A stretch of DNA of 64,000 bases from Trinickia terrae (GCF_005144415.1 NZ_SWJE01000008.1:434001-498000); one strand, 5' to 3'; shown: positions 8,582 to 18,331, numbered from the stretch's first letter. Program-made: numbers and translations. Notes: generated by a model from the sequence alone, not told the origin.

Positions 8582-9664
8582 TTACGATTTGATTGCGCCG
8601 CTGTGCGGCACGATTTGCGGCTTCGTGCTCTTGCCTTCATAGCGCGTCGAGGTGTTCAGATACGGATCGACGGTGCCCTTGGTGACGAACTTCAAGCCGG
8701 TGTTGATGTTGGCCGGCCCGACGAGCCCGCCCGAGGCCAGGAACACGAACGCTTCCATCATCGTGTAGAAGCCTTGCACGTAGGGCTGCTGGTCGATCGT
8801 GAAATCGAGCACGCCTTCGTGGATCAGCTGGACGGTGCGCGGCAAGAGATCGAAGCCGCCGCCGTGCACGCCCTTCGATTGCAGGCCCGACTCCTTCATC
8901 ACTTCGGCGACGCCCTGCGTGCTGCCCGCATCGACGGCGAACATGCCCTTCAGATCCTGATGCCCCAGGTAGAACGACTTGATCTTCGAGAGCTCTTCGT
9001 TGACCGTCGCGCCGGTGGCGATCATCTGCGCGTCGATGTTCTTGCCGGACTTCTTGATCGCGGCCATCGCGCCGTCCAGACGCGGCTGGATGTTGAGCTG
9101 GCCCGGCGTCGCGATGAACAGCGCGACGAGGCCGCTGTCGACCAGGCTCACGATGCGCTCGCCCATCTGGTAGCCCGACAGATACAGGTCCTGGCCGATA
9201 TAGGCGAGCCGCGGATTGGTCGTGCCGGCCGGCGCATCGGCGTTGTAGGCGAACACGGGAATGCCGGCGTCGAGCGCGTTCTGGATGGGTTTGTCGAAGG
9301 CCTTGGGATCGACGATCGGCACGGCGATCGCATCGGCCTTGGCGGCGATCGCGGCGTTCAGCGCGTTGACCATCTCGGCGACGTCGGCGTTGGCCGAGCC
9401 GGTCCACTGATAGTCCATGCCGAACATGGCCGCCGCATCCTGAATGCCGTACTGCGTCGGCACGAAGAAGGGGTTGGTTGTGACGTGATTGACGAAAACG
9501 ACTTTCCAGCGCTTGTGCCCGGGGAAGGGATTCGCTTCGGCCGCCTGCGCCGGCGAAATCGCGCCTCCCATCAGCGCTAGTGCCGTCGCGAGGCCCGCAC
9601 CCTGCAGCAGCCCCCGACGCATGCCCTGGACTTCTTCTTCCTTGTCTCCGCGCTCCTGCGCCAT
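8582..9664 (-). CDS. Sugar ABC importer periplasmic binding protein
   Basis: 360 residues. It is preceded by a good ribosome-binding site (AGGAGG, 5 nt before the ATG at 9664). A signal sequence with an internal RRGLLQG twin-arginine-like motif ends at about SPAQAAEA. The mature part is a Peripla_BP_4 (ribose/galactose-binding) fold: KVVFVNHVTTNPFF, ADAIAVPIVDPKAFDKP, then GMFAVDAGSTQGVAEVM. It is the first gene of the importer operon, so stoichiometric excess over the membrane parts is expected. The GntR gene upstream and the palindromic leader suggest ligand-controlled transcription. Confidence 0.9.
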   Translation of the reverse strand: MAQERGDKEEEVQGMRRGLLQGAGLATALALMGGAISPAQAAEANPFPGHKRWKVVFVNHVTTNPFFVPTQYGIQDAAAMFGMDYQWTGSANADVAEMVNALNAAIAAKADAIAVPIVDPKAFDKPIQNALDAGIPVFAYNADAPAGTTNPRLAYIGQDLYLSGYQMGERIVSLVDSGLVALFIATPGQLNIQPRLDGAMAAIKKSGKNIDAQMIATGATVNEELSKIKSFYLGHQDLKGMFAVDAGSTQGVAEVMKESGLQSKGVHGGGFDLLPRTVQLIHEGVLDFTIDQQPYVQGFYTMMEAFVFLASGGLVGPANINTGLKFVTKGTVDPYLNTSTRYEGKSTKPQIVPHSGAIKS

Positions 9665-9792
9665 GGCATCCTCCTAGTCTCCGTTCGTTGTTGAACACCA
9701 CCTTCATCGAGGATGGAGCGGGCCGCTCATGGCATGAGCGAGGCCTGCTCCCGGTATGACAACTCCAGCGAAACCTGCGGATTCATCAAGTG

Positions 9793-9806
9793 TATGCGCG
9801 CGCATA
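9793..9806. promoter_or_regulatory. 14-bp perfect palindrome (candidate operator)
   Basis: TATGCGCGCGCATA is a perfect palindrome about 130 bp upstream of the ABC importer start (9664), inside a 451-bp gene-free region next to a GntR-family gene. It may be an operator. The alternating purine-pyrimidine core could alternatively be a structural feature of the DNA. Confidence 0.4.
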
Positions 9807-9816
9807 ACGACTGTCT

Positions 9817-9844
9817 CGAAAAATGCTATATCAGGCATTTTTCG
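9817..9844. promoter_or_regulatory. 10-bp perfect inverted repeat with 8-nt loop
   Basis: CGAAAAATGC (9817-9826), an 8-nt spacer and GCATTTTTCG (9835-9844) form a perfect inverted repeat. It could be a regulator site or a weak hairpin in the importer mRNA leader. It lies in the same palindrome-rich stretch as the other candidate operators. Confidence 0.45.
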
Positions 9845-9868
9845 CGAATAATCGATGTATACCCTTAT

Positions 9869-9881
9869 ATAGTCCGACTAT
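9869..9881. promoter_or_regulatory. Candidate operator, ATAGTnnnACTAT box 1
   Basis: ATAGTC-C-GACTAT is a 13-bp perfect palindrome around a single central base. The same half-sites recur in box 2, whose centre is 138 bp away, close to a whole number of helical turns, and a lone ATAGTC half-site occurs at 9917-9922. This arrangement is what a dimeric GntR/FCD regulator binding two sites with DNA looping would need. The regulator gene at 10116-10844 is the obvious candidate. Confidence 0.5.
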
Positions 9882-10001
9882 TTTGCGCTTGGGCTGACAA
9901 CGTTCAGGGATGCCGAATAGTCGGCAAATGGTGCTTTGCAATAGCCTTTCGAGCATGGCGCACGAGTGGGGCCCGTGGTCATCGGCTGGCGGCGCCTTTG
10001 T

Positions 10002-10024
10002 CCTAAATAGTAAAACTATATAGG
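10002..10024. promoter_or_regulatory. Candidate operator, ATAGTnnnACTAT box 2 (extended)
   Basis: CCTAAATAGT, a central AAA and ACTATATAGG form a 23-bp near-palindrome with 9 of 10 arm positions complementary. The core ATAGTnnnACTAT is the same as in box 1 (9869-9881). It lies between the importer operon and the downstream end of the GntR gene. Confidence 0.5.
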
Positions 10025-10115
10025 CGCCTGAATAAGAAAATTGCTGGGCAGAAAATTAAGCGAAAACTACATCCGCTGGTCTTGCAACAGGCGGGCAATG
10101 CCGCGCCCGCGTTCG

Positions 10116-10844
10116 TCAAAGGACGTTGCGGCTGCCGACTTCGAGAATCGAATCGGCATCCACGCGGGCGTTCTCGAGCTGCACGAGGCTCGCATGGCGA
10201 GCGGCGAGCGGATCGCGGTTCTGGATCGCGACGAGAATCGCCTTGTGACGCGGCAGTGACAGCGCATGCGTATCCGGATGGCGGCTCGTCAGCTTGATCG
10301 ATTCCGACAGTGCAAGCGACATCATGTTGCCGATGAACGCAAGCATGTCATTGTGAGTGGCGGCCATGATCGCGCGATGAAACTCGAGATCGGGCTCGAG
10401 CAGCGCGGCCGCCGTTTCGGCGCGCTCCATGCGCTCGTAGGCGGCGGCGATGCGCGTGAGATCTTCGTCGGTCGATTCGGTGGCGGCGAGCGCGGTCGCC
10501 GCCGGCTCGATGATGCGGCGCACCGTCAGCAGCGAGCGGAAGAACTCGCCTTCGGGAATGCTGTTGAGCGTCCAGAAGAGCACATCGGGATCGAGCATGT
10601 GCCAGTCCTCGCGCCGGCGCACGACGCTGCCCACGCGCGGCTTCGACACCACCAGGCCCTTGGCCACCAGCACGCGGGTGGCTTCGCGCAGCACCGGACG
10701 GCTCACGCCGTACATCTCGCACAGGCTGGGCTCGGGCGGCAGCCGCTCGCCGGGTGCGAGCTTGCCGCTGACGATCTGGATGCCGAGTTCCTGCACGATG
10801 CGCCCGTGCATGCTCTTGCGGTTCTGAAGGTGCCGGTAGTCCAT
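10116..10844 (-). CDS. GntR-family (FadR/FCD) transcriptional regulator
   Basis: 242 residues. The N-terminal GntR winged helix (about residues 12-75) contains LAPGERLPPEPSLCEMYGVS and PVLREATRVLVAKGLV. A C-terminal FCD helical effector domain begins near residue 95, with EPAATALAATE, the metal-binding-type DLEFHRAIMAATHN and the late SLPRHKAI histidine. FCD regulators of this kind often respond to sugar acids or hexuronates. It lies upstream of the sugar ABC importer on the same strand, 451 bp from its start, and probably represses that operon through the ATAGTnnnACTAT sites. Confidence 0.9.
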   Translation of the reverse strand: MDYRHLQNRKSMHGRIVQELGIQIVSGKLAPGERLPPEPSLCEMYGVSRPVLREATRVLVAKGLVVSKPRVGSVVRRREDWHMLDPDVLFWTLNSIPEGEFFRSLLTVRRIIEPAATALAATESTDEDLTRIAAAYERMERAETAAALLEPDLEFHRAIMAATHNDMLAFIGNMMSLALSESIKLTSRHPDTHALSLPRHKAILVAIQNRDPLAARHASLVQLENARVDADSILEVGSRNVL

Positions 10845-11292
10845 AGTGATTGAGTTGCTGCGGGGCTGTCCTCATCGGAACGGAGGACGTTGGACGCACA
10901 GCCGGTGAGATGGCACGAGCATAGCATGCCACGTGCTGGAAAATGCCGAGTTGTGGCGGTTTGTGGCGATGGGCCGACTGCTGTTGTTGGCGAGCGACGG
11001 TGGAAATATCACTACGTTTCGTAGGGGATATGCGTTGCCCGCACATTTCGTGGAACCGGTACCGCATTCGGAGTCGTTTGCCTTGGCTAGATGTTTCGCA
11101 AGCCTGATCAATATGCGCCCGATACCTTGGAAATCGGGCGCCGCCGTCGCCTGAGTTTGTAAAGAAGCGTAAGCCGTGTTACGAACACGCTTGCGGGTTG
11201 GCGAGGCGCTGAACTCACCCTTGCCGTGCTGGTCTCACGCGCCTAAGGGCAATCTTTTGTGGGCATAAAATCTTTCCTTGGAGGAAACGGCC
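10845..11292. other. Gene-free stretch between GntR and SYLF genes
   Basis: No convincing coding frame is seen. A hairpin-forming sequence lies at 11169-11195, with arms around CGTGTT-ACG-AACACG extended by AAGC/GCTT with one bulge. Just before the SYLF gene, TTTTGTGGG followed by CATAAAAT (about 11254-11271) resembles promoter elements but is not a consensus match. Confidence 0.4.
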
Positions 11293-11883
11293 ATGCATCG
11301 ACGTCAATTCATCTTGAGCACCGGCGCGGTTGTCGCGGCGGGCGGACTTTCGCTTGCCGGCTGCACGACGACGCCTCTCGGCTCGGGAAACACCGACGCC
11401 GAGAACACGCAAAAGCGCAATGAGATCAACGCCGGTGTCGACGCCACGCTCGCTCGCCTTTACAACGCCGTGAGCGGCTCGCGCGAACTGCTCGAGAAGG
11501 CGCGCGGGGTGCTGGTGTTTCCGTCCGTGATCGCGGCGGGGTTCTGGTTCGGCGCGCAGTATGGCCAGGGCGCGCTGCGCGTGAACGGGCAGACGACGGG
11601 CTACTACAGCACGCTCGGCGGCTCGTTCGGCCTTCAGATCGGCGCGCAATCGAAGGCGATCATCTTTGCCTTCATGACGCAGGAAGCGCTCGACCGCTTC
11701 CTGCAGAGCCAAGGGTGGGCGGCCGGAGCGGATGCGACCGTCGCGCTCGTCAAGGTTGGCGCGAACGGGAACGTGGACACGTCGACGGCGACCGCGCCCG
11801 TCGAAGCCTTCGTGCTGACCAACGCCGGGCTGATGGTGGGGGTGTCGCTCGAAGGGACCAAGATTTCGCGGCTGCTCATCTGA
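11293..11883 (+). CDS. SYLF (YSC84-like) lipid-binding Tat lipoprotein
   Basis: 196 residues from the ATG at 11293, placed 6 nt after GGAGGAAA; a TTG further upstream overlaps that site and is unlikely to be used. The N-terminus MHRRQFILS is a twin-arginine motif and LSLAGC is a lipobox, so the product should be a Tat-exported lipoprotein. The rest is the SYLF/YSC84 domain: LLEKARGVLVFPSVIAAGFWFGAQYGQGAL, then EAFVLTNAGLMVGVSLEGTKI. SYLF proteins bind membrane lipids. The bacterial role is usually given as envelope-associated and is otherwise unknown. Confidence 0.9.
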   Translation: MHRRQFILSTGAVVAAGGLSLAGCTTTPLGSGNTDAENTQKRNEINAGVDATLARLYNAVSGSRELLEKARGVLVFPSVIAAGFWFGAQYGQGALRVNGQTTGYYSTLGGSFGLQIGAQSKAIIFAFMTQEALDRFLQSQGWAAGADATVALVKVGANGNVDTSTATAPVEAFVLTNAGLMVGVSLEGTKISRLLI

Positions 11884-11997
11884 GCAGAAGGCTGAAGCGC
11901 GTTGCACAAAACGTCTAAGGAATTGTGGGGTAATGCGGTGCGTGGAGTCCGCGCTCGATATCGCCGATTTTTGATGCGGTAGTCTCGCGCGACCGCA

Positions 11998-12217
11998 ATG
12001 GACCGCAACGGCTTGAAGCCGACCGTCGGCAGGATCAGCCGCGACGACATCATCCCGATCTCGCACACGCAGGACACGCCCGGACCGATCACGCGCACGG
12101 TTGGCGATGCGGCGATCCTGCTGACCGCGATGGCGGGATCCGGTGACTGTGCCGGCGGGGTTCGTGCGGGGCTTGCCGGTGGGCGCGTCGTTCGTCGGGC
12201 CGCCGAGGAAGGGGTGA
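11998..12217 (+). pseudogene. Amidase-signature gene remnant
   Basis: Two pieces of an amidase-signature-family protein survive. From 11998, [20 protein letters not shown] followed by [19 protein letters not shown] closely matches the conserved segment just after the catalytic serine region. From 12143, in another frame, [19 protein letters not shown] is the conserved C-terminal segment, ending at a TGA at 12215. The roughly 200 or more residues that should separate them are missing, as is the catalytic Ser-Ser-Lys core. The gene was therefore destroyed by an internal deletion plus frame change. It lies between the SYLF gene and the efflux operon. Confidence 0.75.
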
Positions 12218-12227
12218 CGAAAAGGGG

Positions 12228-15200
12228 CTAGGCGCGGGCGTCTTCGATATGAGCGCCCCGCTGGTGATCCGCCCCGATGAACATGTACATCGCCGGCACG
12301 ACGAACAACGTGAACAGCGTCCCGATCGACAACCCCGTAAAGATCACGAGCCCCATCGCATTGCGGCCCGCCGCCCCCGCGCCCGACGCGATCACGAGCG
12401 GCACCACGCCCAGCACCATCGACGCCGTCGTCATCAGGATCGGCCGCAGCCGCACGCCCGCGGCTTCCTCCAGCGCCTCGCGCTTCGATCGCCCCGCGCG
12501 CTGCAATTCATTGGCGAACTGCACGATCAGGATGCCGTGCTTGCTGACGAGCCCCATCAGCGTGACGAGCCCGACCTGCGTGTAGATGTTCAAGGTGCTC
12601 AAGCCGATGTTGATGAAGATGAGCGCGCCGAACAGCGCCATCGGCACCGAGATCAGGATCACGACCGGGTCGCGGAAGCTCTCGAACTGCGCGGCGAGCG
12701 CGAGAAACACGATGATCGTCGCGAACAGCAGCGTGATGACGAAGCCGCCCGATTCCTGCACGAACTGCCGCGAGAGCCCCGAGTAGTCGACCGAATACCC
12801 GGTGGGCGCCACCTGCTTCGTCGCCTTGCTCAGGAAATCGAGCACTTCGCTTTGCGATATGCCCGGCACGCTCACGCCCGAGATCGTCGCGGAGTTGAGC
12901 TGCTGGAAGTGGTTGATCGATTCCGGCACGACCTTGTGCTCGATGTGCGTGATGGTCGAAGCGGGAATCACGCTGCCGTCGGGCGTGTGCAGGTAGTAGT
13001 CGAGCACTTGCGAGGGATTGAGGCGATCGACCTGTACCACCTGCGGAATCACCTTGTACGAGCGCCCGGAAATCGAGAAGTAATTGACGTAGTTGCCGCC
13101 GAGCCCCGCGCCGAGCGTCTGCCCGATGTCGCTTTGCGAGAGTCCGAGCGAGGCGACCTTGTCGCGGTCGACGACGAGCCTGGCCTCCGGCTTGTCGATC
13201 TTGAGATCGCTGTCGACAAAGAAGAACATCCCGCTTTCGCGCGCCTTTTGCAGCACTTGCGCGGAGATGTCGTTGAGATTCTCGAACGGCTCGGTCGTGC
13301 TGATGACGAACTGCACCGGCAGCCCGCGCGCGCCCGGCAGCGGCGGAAACTGGAATGCCGCGATGCGCGCGCCGGCGATCTGATTCCATTTCTGCTGCAG
13401 CTCCTCCTGCAATTCGGTCGCGCCTTTCTTGCGCTTGTCCCAGGTCTTGAAGAGCACGCCGCCGATGCCCTGGTTGATGGTGGGCGAGCCGGTCAGCTGG
13501 AACATCTGCGAGTATTCGGGCAGCGCCTTCGAGATCTCGAACACCTGGTCCGAGTAGGTCTGCATCTGCTGGATCGTCGCGTTCGGCGGCCCCTGGATCT
13601 GCGATAGCACGATGCCCCGGTCCTCCTGCGGCGCGAGCTCCGATTTGCTCGTCATGAACAGATAGACGGTGCCCGCGAGCAGCAGCGCGCCCATGATCGT
13701 GAAGACGGACCACGTATCGAGCATCCCGTGCAGCAGGCGGCCATAGCCGCGATGGACGCGGTCGAACTGGCGGTCGATGAATTGCACGAAGCGTCCGCCT
13801 TCCTGCTCGGCGCGGAAGAAGCGCGAGCACATCATCGGCGAGAGCGTCAGCGCGATCACGCCCGACACCGCCACCGCCCCCGCCAGCGAAAACGCGAACT
13901 CGGTGAAGAGCGCGCCGGTGAGCCCGCCCTGAAAGCCGATCGGCACGTACACCGCGACGAGCACCACGGTCATCGCGAGAATCGGCCCGCCGAGCTCGCG
14001 CGCGGCGATCAGCGCGGCCTCCATAGGCGGTTTGCCTTCGCGCTTCATGTGCCGGTCGACGTTCTCGACGACGATGATCGCGTCGTCGACGACGAGCCCG
14101 ATCGCCAGCACCAGCGCGAGCAGCGTCAGCAGGTTGATCGAGTAGCCGAGCATCAGCATCACGAAGAAGGTGCCGATCAGCGAGAGCGGCATCGCGATCA
14201 CCGGGATGATGACTGCGCGCAGCGTGCCGAGAAACAGATAGATCACGGCGGTCACGATCAGCAGCGCCTCGACGAGCGTCTTCACGACCTCGCTGATCGC
14301 GGTGTTCACGAAGTCGGTGGCGTCGTAGACGATTTCGCCGGTCATGCCGGTCGGAAACTGCTGCTGCAGCGCCGGAAACGCGGCCCGCACGCGCTTGGCG
14401 ACGTCGAGGATGTTCGCATCCGGCGCAACCTTGATGCCGATGAACACCGAGCGCTTGCCGCTGAACGCGACGTTGAAGTCGTAATTGTCGGCGCCGAGCA
14501 CGACGTTCGCGACATCCTCCAGGCGCACGATCGCGCCGTTCTTCTGCTTGACGACGAGCTGCTTGAAGTCGTCGACGGTATGCAGGTCCGTGCCCGCGTT
14601 CAGGTCGACGCTGACCATCTGCCCCTTGGTCGTGCCGAGCGTCGCGAGATAGTTGTTGTTGCCGAGCGCGGTGTAGACATCCTGGGCCGTCACGCCGTGC
14701 GCGGCCATGCGCGTCGAATCGAGCCAGGCGCGCAGCGCGAACTGGCGGCCGCCGAGCACTTCGGCGGTCTGCACGCCCTCGATCGAATCGAGCTTCGGCT
14801 TCACGACGCGCAGCAGATAGTCGGTGACGTTGTTGCTCGGCAGCACGCCGCTGTAGAAGCCCATGTACATCGCATCGGTGGTCTGCCCGATCTCGATGGT
14901 CAGCACCGGCTGCTGCGCCTGCGGCGGCAGCTGGTTGCGCACGGAGGCGATCTGCGTGTTGATCTCGGTGAGCGCGCGGTTGGCGTCGTAATTCAGGCGC
15001 AGCGTGGCCGTGATGACCGACGCCCCCGTGATGCTCGACGACGACAGGTAGTCGATCCCCTGCGCCTGCGCGATCGCGGCCTCGAGCGGCTGCGTGATGA
15101 AGCCGGCGACCGTATCGGCGCTCGCGCCGTAGTAGGCGGTGGTGATCGTCACCACCGCGTTCTCGGTCTGCGGATATTCGCTGACCTTCAGCGAGGCGAG

Positions 15201-15284
15201 CGAACGCAGGCCGAGCACGAGGATCAGAAGGCTCACGACGGCGGCGAGCACGGGGCGGCGGATGAAGATGTCGGTGAAGTTCAT
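12228..15284 (-). CDS. RND multidrug efflux permease (AcrB/MexB-type)
   Basis: 1018 residues, full length for the HAE1 subfamily. It begins [20 protein letters not shown] and has the TM4 proton-relay pair in [17 protein letters not shown] near residue 405. It also has the duplicated arrangement of two large periplasmic loops and twelve membrane segments. It is the last gene of a three-gene operon (outer-membrane factor, fusion protein, pump), starting 13 bp after the fusion-protein stop. It exports hydrophobic drugs or solvents by proton antiport; the substrate range cannot be read from sequence. Confidence 0.95.
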   Translation of the reverse strand: MNFTDIFIRRPVLAAVVSLLILVLGLRSLASLKVSEYPQTENAVVTITTAYYGASADTVAGFITQPLEAAIAQAQGIDYLSSSSITGASVITATLRLNYDANRALTEINTQIASVRNQLPPQAQQPVLTIEIGQTTDAMYMGFYSGVLPSNNVTDYLLRVVKPKLDSIEGVQTAEVLGGRQFALRAWLDSTRMAAHGVTAQDVYTALGNNNYLATLGTTKGQMVSVDLNAGTDLHTVDDFKQLVVKQKNGAIVRLEDVANVVLGADNYDFNVAFSGKRSVFIGIKVAPDANILDVAKRVRAAFPALQQQFPTGMTGEIVYDATDFVNTAISEVVKTLVEALLIVTAVIYLFLGTLRAVIIPVIAMPLSLIGTFFVMLMLGYSINLLTLLALVLAIGLVVDDAIIVVENVDRHMKREGKPPMEAALIAARELGGPILAMTVVLVAVYVPIGFQGGLTGALFTEFAFSLAGAVAVSGVIALTLSPMMCSRFFRAEQEGGRFVQFIDRQFDRVHRGYGRLLHGMLDTWSVFTIMGALLLAGTVYLFMTSKSELAPQEDRGIVLSQIQGPPNATIQQMQTYSDQVFEISKALPEYSQMFQLTGSPTINQGIGGVLFKTWDKRKKGATELQEELQQKWNQIAGARIAAFQFPPLPGARGLPVQFVISTTEPFENLNDISAQVLQKARESGMFFFVDSDLKIDKPEARLVVDRDKVASLGLSQSDIGQTLGAGLGGNYVNYFSISGRSYKVIPQVVQVDRLNPSQVLDYYLHTPDGSVIPASTITHIEHKVVPESINHFQQLNSATISGVSVPGISQSEVLDFLSKATKQVAPTGYSVDYSGLSRQFVQESGGFVITLLFATIIVFLALAAQFESFRDPVVILISVPMALFGALIFINIGLSTLNIYTQVGLVTLMGLVSKHGILIVQFANELQRAGRSKREALEEAAGVRLRPILMTTASMVLGVVPLVIASGAGAAGRNAMGLVIFTGLSIGTLFTLFVVPAMYMFIGADHQRGAHIEDARA

Positions 15285-15296
15285 CGCGCGCGCCCC

Positions 15297-16448
15297 TTAT
15301 TGCTCTTGAGGCGTGGGGTTGGGACTATCGGCCGGCTGCACGCGGTTGTCGATGATGAGCGGCGTGCCGTTCTTGAGCTTCAACTGGCCGCTCGTCACGA
15401 CCTGCGTGCCTTCGGTCACGCCTTTCATGATCGCGACCTGATCGCCGCGCGTCGGCCCCGGCGTCACGAACACCTGCTGCGCGATGGGCAGGACCTTGCC
15501 CTGCGCGTTCGGCTGCGTGCCGGGCTTGACGACGAACACCGTCGCGCCGTACGGGTTGTAGGTGATGGCCGTCTGCGGCAGCGTCAGATAGCGCTCGACC
15601 GCGCCCGCATCGATCTTCACGTTCGCATACATGCCCGGCAGCAGCTTGCGCTCGTGATTGTCGACGGCCGCTTCGATCTGTACGTTGCGCGTGTTGGTGT
15701 CCACCTTCGGGTTGATCGAGAGGATCTTGCCGGTGAACATGCGGCCGCTATAGGCGCTGGTGTCGACGAGCACGGTCTGACCGACGGAGAGCTGTCCGAG
15801 CTGCTGCTGCGGCAGGAAGAAATCGGCGTAGATCGGATCGACGGCTTGCAGCGTCACGATCGCATCGCCGGGGTTGAGGTACTGCCCCGGGTTGACCGTC
15901 GTGATGCCGAGCCGTCCCGCGAACGGCGCGCGGATCGTTTTCTTGTCGACGAGCGCGGCCTGTTGCGCGACCTGCGCGTGCTTGCTGCGCAGGTCGGCTT
16001 CGTCCGAATCGAGCTGCGCCTTGGCGATCGCCTTGATCTCGTATTGCGCCTTGTCGCGCTGATAGACGGTCTGCGCGAGGTCCGCCTGCGCCTTGAGCGA
16101 TTGGAGCAGCGCGACGTCGGTGTCGTCGTTGAGCCTGACGAGGATTTGTCCGGCCTTGACGTCCTGGCCCGAATTGAAGGCGATTTCGCGCACGAGGCCC
16201 GCGACTTCCGTCGTCACGTCGACGCCGCGCACCGCGCGCAGGCTGCCCACCGCCGTGAGCTGCGGTTGCCACGATTGATAGCCCGCCGTGATCGCGGTGA
16301 CGGTGGCGGGCGGCGCCGAATTGGCCGCCATGAACTTCGCGAACATGTGCGCTCGGAACAGGTTGAAGCCGACCAGTGCGGCCAGCAGCAAGCCGACGCA
16401 GATCAGCATGATCGTCATGCGCTTGGCCATCGGTCGCTTCTCGTTCAT
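15297..16448 (-). CDS. RND periplasmic membrane fusion protein
   Basis: 383 residues from the ATG at 16448 (MNEKRPMAKRMTIM), which sits 7 nt after AAGGA; an ATG two codons upstream is too close to that site. An N-terminal signal-anchor (about residues 10-30) is followed by the lipoyl half-motif VAGLVREIAFNSGQDVKAGQ. Then come a coiled-coil hairpin (LLQSLKAQADLAQTVYQRDK onward), the second lipoyl half (KKTIRAPFAGRLG) and beta-barrel domains. It bridges the inner-membrane pump (12228-15284) and the outer-membrane factor (16553-18055). Confidence 0.93.
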   Translation of the reverse strand: MNEKRPMAKRMTIMLICVGLLLAALVGFNLFRAHMFAKFMAANSAPPATVTAITAGYQSWQPQLTAVGSLRAVRGVDVTTEVAGLVREIAFNSGQDVKAGQILVRLNDDTDVALLQSLKAQADLAQTVYQRDKAQYEIKAIAKAQLDSDEADLRSKHAQVAQQAALVDKKTIRAPFAGRLGITTVNPGQYLNPGDAIVTLQAVDPIYADFFLPQQQLGQLSVGQTVLVDTSAYSGRMFTGKILSINPKVDTNTRNVQIEAAVDNHERKLLPGMYANVKIDAGAVERYLTLPQTAITYNPYGATVFVVKPGTQPNAQGKVLPIAQQVFVTPGPTRGDQVAIMKGVTEGTQVVTSGQLKLKNGTPLIIDNRVQPADSPNPTPQEQ

Positions 16449-16552
16449 CGTCATGTCCTTGCTCGGGTGGGGCGAGGTCCCTGCTCGTTGTAACGGTGCG
16501 TGCGGCTGTGTATTCCTGCGTGTGTTCGTTTCGGTCGGTTGCCAAGCCGAAA

Positions 16553-18055
16553 TCAGTGGGACGTCGGTTCGGTTGCCGGCGCCGGCGCATTCCACCAGCC
16601 GCCGCCGAGCGCCTGGAACAGCGCGGCGGTATCGGCATAGCGCGACGCCTGCGCCTGCGCGAGGCTCACCACGGTCTGCTGGTATTGGCGCTGCGCGTCG
16701 AGCAGCGCCAGATAGCTCACGCCGCCCACGCGGTACTGGCCGCGCGTGAGCGTGAGCGAATCGCTGGCGGCGCGCCAGGCGTCGGTCTGTGCCTTCAGGC
16801 CGGTCGCGTCGTGATCGAGCGCGCGCAGCGAATCCGCGACGTTCTGGAACGCGAGCAGCACCGTCTCGCGATACTGCGCGCCCGCTTGCTCGTAGGCCGC
16901 CACGGCGGCGCGCTTCTGCGCGCGCAGCTGTCCGCCCCGGAAGATGGGCTGCAAGAGATTGGCGCCGATGTTCCAGACCGTATTCGCGGACTGGAACAAG
17001 CCGGCGGGCGTCAACGCCTCGGTGCCGTAGCTCGCGGACAGCGTGATCTGCGGATACATCGCGGCGGTGGCCACGCCGACCTGCGCGCTGGCCTGATGCA
17101 GCAGAGCCTCGGAGGCGAGGATGTCGGGCCGCTGCTTGACGAGCGACGACGGCAGGCTCACGGGCAGCGTCTGCGGCAGCGAGAACATCTCGAGCCGGAA
17201 TTCGGGCAGACCGGGATCGCTCGGCAGCATGCCGGCGAGCACGGCGAGCTGGTCCCGCACTTGATCGAGCGATTGCAGCAGCGGCGGGAGCGTCGCGCGC
17301 GTTTGCGCGACCAGGGTTTGCTGTGCCAGCACGGCGGTGCGGGCGACGCCCCCCAGCTCGAACTGCTGGTTCAGGACTTGCAGTTGCTGCTCTTCGTCCG
17401 TCGCGATGCGCTTGGTGGCGTCGATCTGCGCACGCAGCGACGCCTCCTTGACGGCCGCCGTGACGAGGTTCGCCGTCAGCGCCAGATAGGCGGCCTGCAG
17501 CTGGAAGCGCTGGTAATCGATCTGCGCGGTGAGCCCTTCGAGCTGGCGGCGCGCGCCGCCGAACACGTCGAGCTTGTATGACACGTTCACCGACGTGTTG
17601 TAGAGCGTGAGTTCGTCGACGACGCCTGGCTGGCCGAACGTGACGCCATTGAGCTTCTCGCGCTGCGCGCCGAGTTGCGCATCGACGCTCGGCAGCAGCG
17701 AGCCGCCGAATTGCGCGCGGTAGTTCTCGTGCGCCTCGCGCAAGGCGGCTTGCGCCGCGGTGATGTTCGGGCTGTTGGCGAGCGCCTGGCGCATCAGCGC
17801 ATCGAGCGGTTCGCAGTGAAAGAGCGTCCACCACTCGGCGGGGATGTCTTCGCCCGGAGCGAAGCGTTGCGGCGCGCCCGCGGCGCCCGGTGCGGACGCC
17901 GTTTGTTCGGGCAGCGGCGCGGCGGTGTAGCGATCGGTTTGCGGCGCTGGCGGCGCTCGATAGTCCGGGCCGACCATGCAGCCGGAGAGCAGGGCGCAGC
18001 CGCACGTCGCGGCGCACCAGCGCGGAAACCCGCGAGTACGCGGAATAGGAGCCAT
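16553..18055 (-). CDS. RND outer-membrane factor, NodT-type lipoprotein
   Basis: 500 residues. The signal peptide ends in the lipobox LLSGC near residue 26, followed by MVGPDYRAPPAPQ, the classical start of NodT/OprM outer-membrane factors. Two tandem OEP repeats of long helices follow (for example ANSPNITAAQAALREAHENY and later QYRVGGVSYLALLDAQRQYQ). It forms the trimeric exit duct of the efflux system and is the first gene of the operon. The regulator may have been the now-broken ArsR gene just upstream, but that is speculation. Confidence 0.93.
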   Translation of the reverse strand: MAPIPRTRGFPRWCAATCGCALLSGCMVGPDYRAPPAPQTDRYTAAPLPEQTASAPGAAGAPQRFAPGEDIPAEWWTLFHCEPLDALMRQALANSPNITAAQAALREAHENYRAQFGGSLLPSVDAQLGAQREKLNGVTFGQPGVVDELTLYNTSVNVSYKLDVFGGARRQLEGLTAQIDYQRFQLQAAYLALTANLVTAAVKEASLRAQIDATKRIATDEEQQLQVLNQQFELGGVARTAVLAQQTLVAQTRATLPPLLQSLDQVRDQLAVLAGMLPSDPGLPEFRLEMFSLPQTLPVSLPSSLVKQRPDILASEALLHQASAQVGVATAAMYPQITLSASYGTEALTPAGLFQSANTVWNIGANLLQPIFRGGQLRAQKRAAVAAYEQAGAQYRETVLLAFQNVADSLRALDHDATGLKAQTDAWRAASDSLTLTRGQYRVGGVSYLALLDAQRQYQQTVVSLAQAQASRYADTAALFQALGGGWWNAPAPATEPTSH

Positions 18056-18192
18056 CGTCGATCCAACCTTGTGGGGATGATCGGGGCCAGCAGCGCTAAA
18101 TCATATCTCCGCACGGGATGAAACGGAAACACCAAGCACTTAATTAATGCGCGGCGCCGCAATCAAAACGGCGCAACGAAGTCCTTGAAATA

Positions 18193-18206
18193 TGACCATA
18201 TGGTCA
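18193..18206. promoter_or_regulatory. 14-bp perfect palindrome, ArsR-type operator candidate
   Basis: TGACCATATGGTCA is perfectly palindromic and lies 15 bp before the ATG of the truncated ArsR reading frame, and 138 bp upstream of the divergent efflux operon start. Winged-helix ArsR proteins bind short AT-centred palindromes in this position. It is intact although the regulator is not. Confidence 0.5.
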
Positions 18207-18220
18207 CCTGTCACGCTCGC

Positions 18221-18331
18221 ATGGACGACGACGTATTCAAGGCGCTGGCCGATCCGACGCGCCTGCTCGATGCGCTCTTCGAGCAGGAAGGCCAGACGTT
18301 GAGCGCGCTGGAGGCCCGCCTGCCGATGACG
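18221..18331 (+). pseudogene. Truncated ArsR-family regulator
   Basis: From the ATG at 18221 the frame reads MDDDVFKALADPTRLLDALF, then a segment ending LSALEARLPMT, the standard first 40 residues of ArsR regulators of the type paired with SRPBCC (AHSA1) proteins. After that the sequence diverges into unrelated residues and runs into the end of the adhesin gene. The recognition helix and dimer region are therefore lost. Two residues also seem missing in the normal ADPTRRxLLDAL block. No SRPBCC partner gene remains. Confidence 0.7.

Noticed and set aside
10933-11154. 73-residue plus-strand frame between GntR and SYLF genes
   Set aside because: No ribosome-binding site, signal or domain-like pattern; probably chance.
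13728-16493. 921-residue plus-strand open frame
   Set aside because: It overlaps the RND pump and fusion-protein genes in antisense; low-complexity charged composition and no motifs.
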